From Dehalococcoidia bacterium (lineage in GTDB: Bacteria; Chloroflexota; Dehalococcoidia; GIF9; AB-539-J10): DNA of 5,727 bases. Below, piece by piece: positions 5,471 to 5,727 of the stretch. The stretch is from positions 1-5,727 of the forward strand of contig DAOUSX010000089.1 of NCBI GenBank assembly GCA_030627025.1, written 5' to 3'. Every line of letters begins with the position of its first letter. Within the stretch, counting starts at the first letter, position 1. The notes below the pieces were generated by a model. The model was not told where the DNA came from. It saw only the letters and a program-made list of their open reading frames with translations, and did not search any database. A program made the translations under genes and the position numbers.

Positions 5471-5727
5471 ATGTCATGTGGGTATACTGGCAAGATTTTG
5501 AGGGTTGATCTCTCCTCGAGGAGCTTGGCCACCGAGGAGCCACCAGAGAATTTTTACCGCCAGTATTTCGGTGGTGAAGGTTTTGTAGGGTATTTTTTGC
5601 TCAAGGAGCTCCCACGCGGAGCTGATCCGCTTGGCCCCGGCAACAAGCTCATCTTCGCAACGGGTCCTCTAACAGGGGTGCCGGTGGGGGGCTGTGGTCG
5701 ACATAGCGTGGGTGGCAAATCGCCCCT
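5471..5727 (+). CDS. Aldehyde ferredoxin oxidoreductase, N-terminal part (runs off the window)
   Basis: Eighty-five codons are open to the end of the window. The start MSCGYTGKILRVDLS, then QYFGGEGFVGYFLLKEL, then DPLGPGNKLIFATGPLTG and GRHSVGGKSPL is the characteristic opening of the family (full length about 600 residues). This first domain helps hold a tungsten or molybdenum bis-pterin cofactor; the Fe4S4-binding cysteines come later and are outside the window. The enzymes oxidise aldehydes to carboxylic acids with ferredoxin as electron acceptor in the cytoplasm of anaerobes. Many paralogues exist, so the substrate and subgroup cannot be set from this piece. It lies 119 bases after the IlvD-like gene on the same strand. 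Confidence 0.9.
   Translation, partial: MSCGYTGKILRVDLSSRSLATEEPPENFYRQYFGGEGFVGYFLLKELPRGADPLGPGNKLIFATGPLTGVPVGGCGRHSVGGKSP

Overview
The window is about 5.7 kb of roughly 50% GC bacterial chromosome. It points to a strict anaerobe: a glycyl radical enzyme (destroyed by oxygen) sits upstream of an Fe-S dehydratase of the IlvD family and the start of a tungsten/molybdenum aldehyde:ferredoxin oxidoreductase. No marker gene fixes the lineage. A Chloroflexota (Dehalococcoidia-like) or Firmicutes-type anaerobe would fit, but this is a guess from gene content.

Layout. (1) 2-865, plus strand: the 3' part of a fused gene, with an N-terminal PD-(D/E)XK nuclease-like domain joined to a complete hypoxanthine phosphoribosyltransferase. 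(2) 866-1065, minus strand: no protein gene. There is a well-formed candidate small RNA of about 155 nt with its own sigma-70-type promoter, a perfect 13-bp end-to-end helix and a U-tract. (3) 1066-1183: leader of the next gene, with two inverted repeats and no clear Shine-Dalgarno. (4) 1184-3526: a complete 780-residue glycyl radical enzyme of the eliminase/dehydratase class, not a true pyruvate formate-lyase. (5) 3527-3758: a regulatory gap with a hairpin, an inverted repeat and a good promoter. (6) 3759-5351: an IlvD/Edd-family dehydratase about 30 residues shorter than usual because of one internal deletion. (7) 5352-5470: a gap with one GC-rich hairpin and a ribosome binding site. (8) 5471 to the end: the first 85 codons of an aldehyde ferredoxin oxidoreductase.

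How the genes may work together (inference). The glycyl radical enzyme could turn a diol or polyol-type substrate into an aldehyde. The IlvD-type enzyme could dehydrate a dihydroxy or sugar acid. The oxidoreductase could oxidise an aldehyde to an acid while reducing ferredoxin. All three lie on the same strand, but the IlvD-like gene seems to have its own promoter, so this is a cluster rather than a proven single operon. No radical-SAM activase for the glycyl radical enzyme is present, and no other branched-chain amino acid genes are seen. The purine-salvage fusion gene upstream looks unrelated and uses arginine codons very differently. The strongest candidate for something undescribed is the minus-strand RNA at 866-1028.
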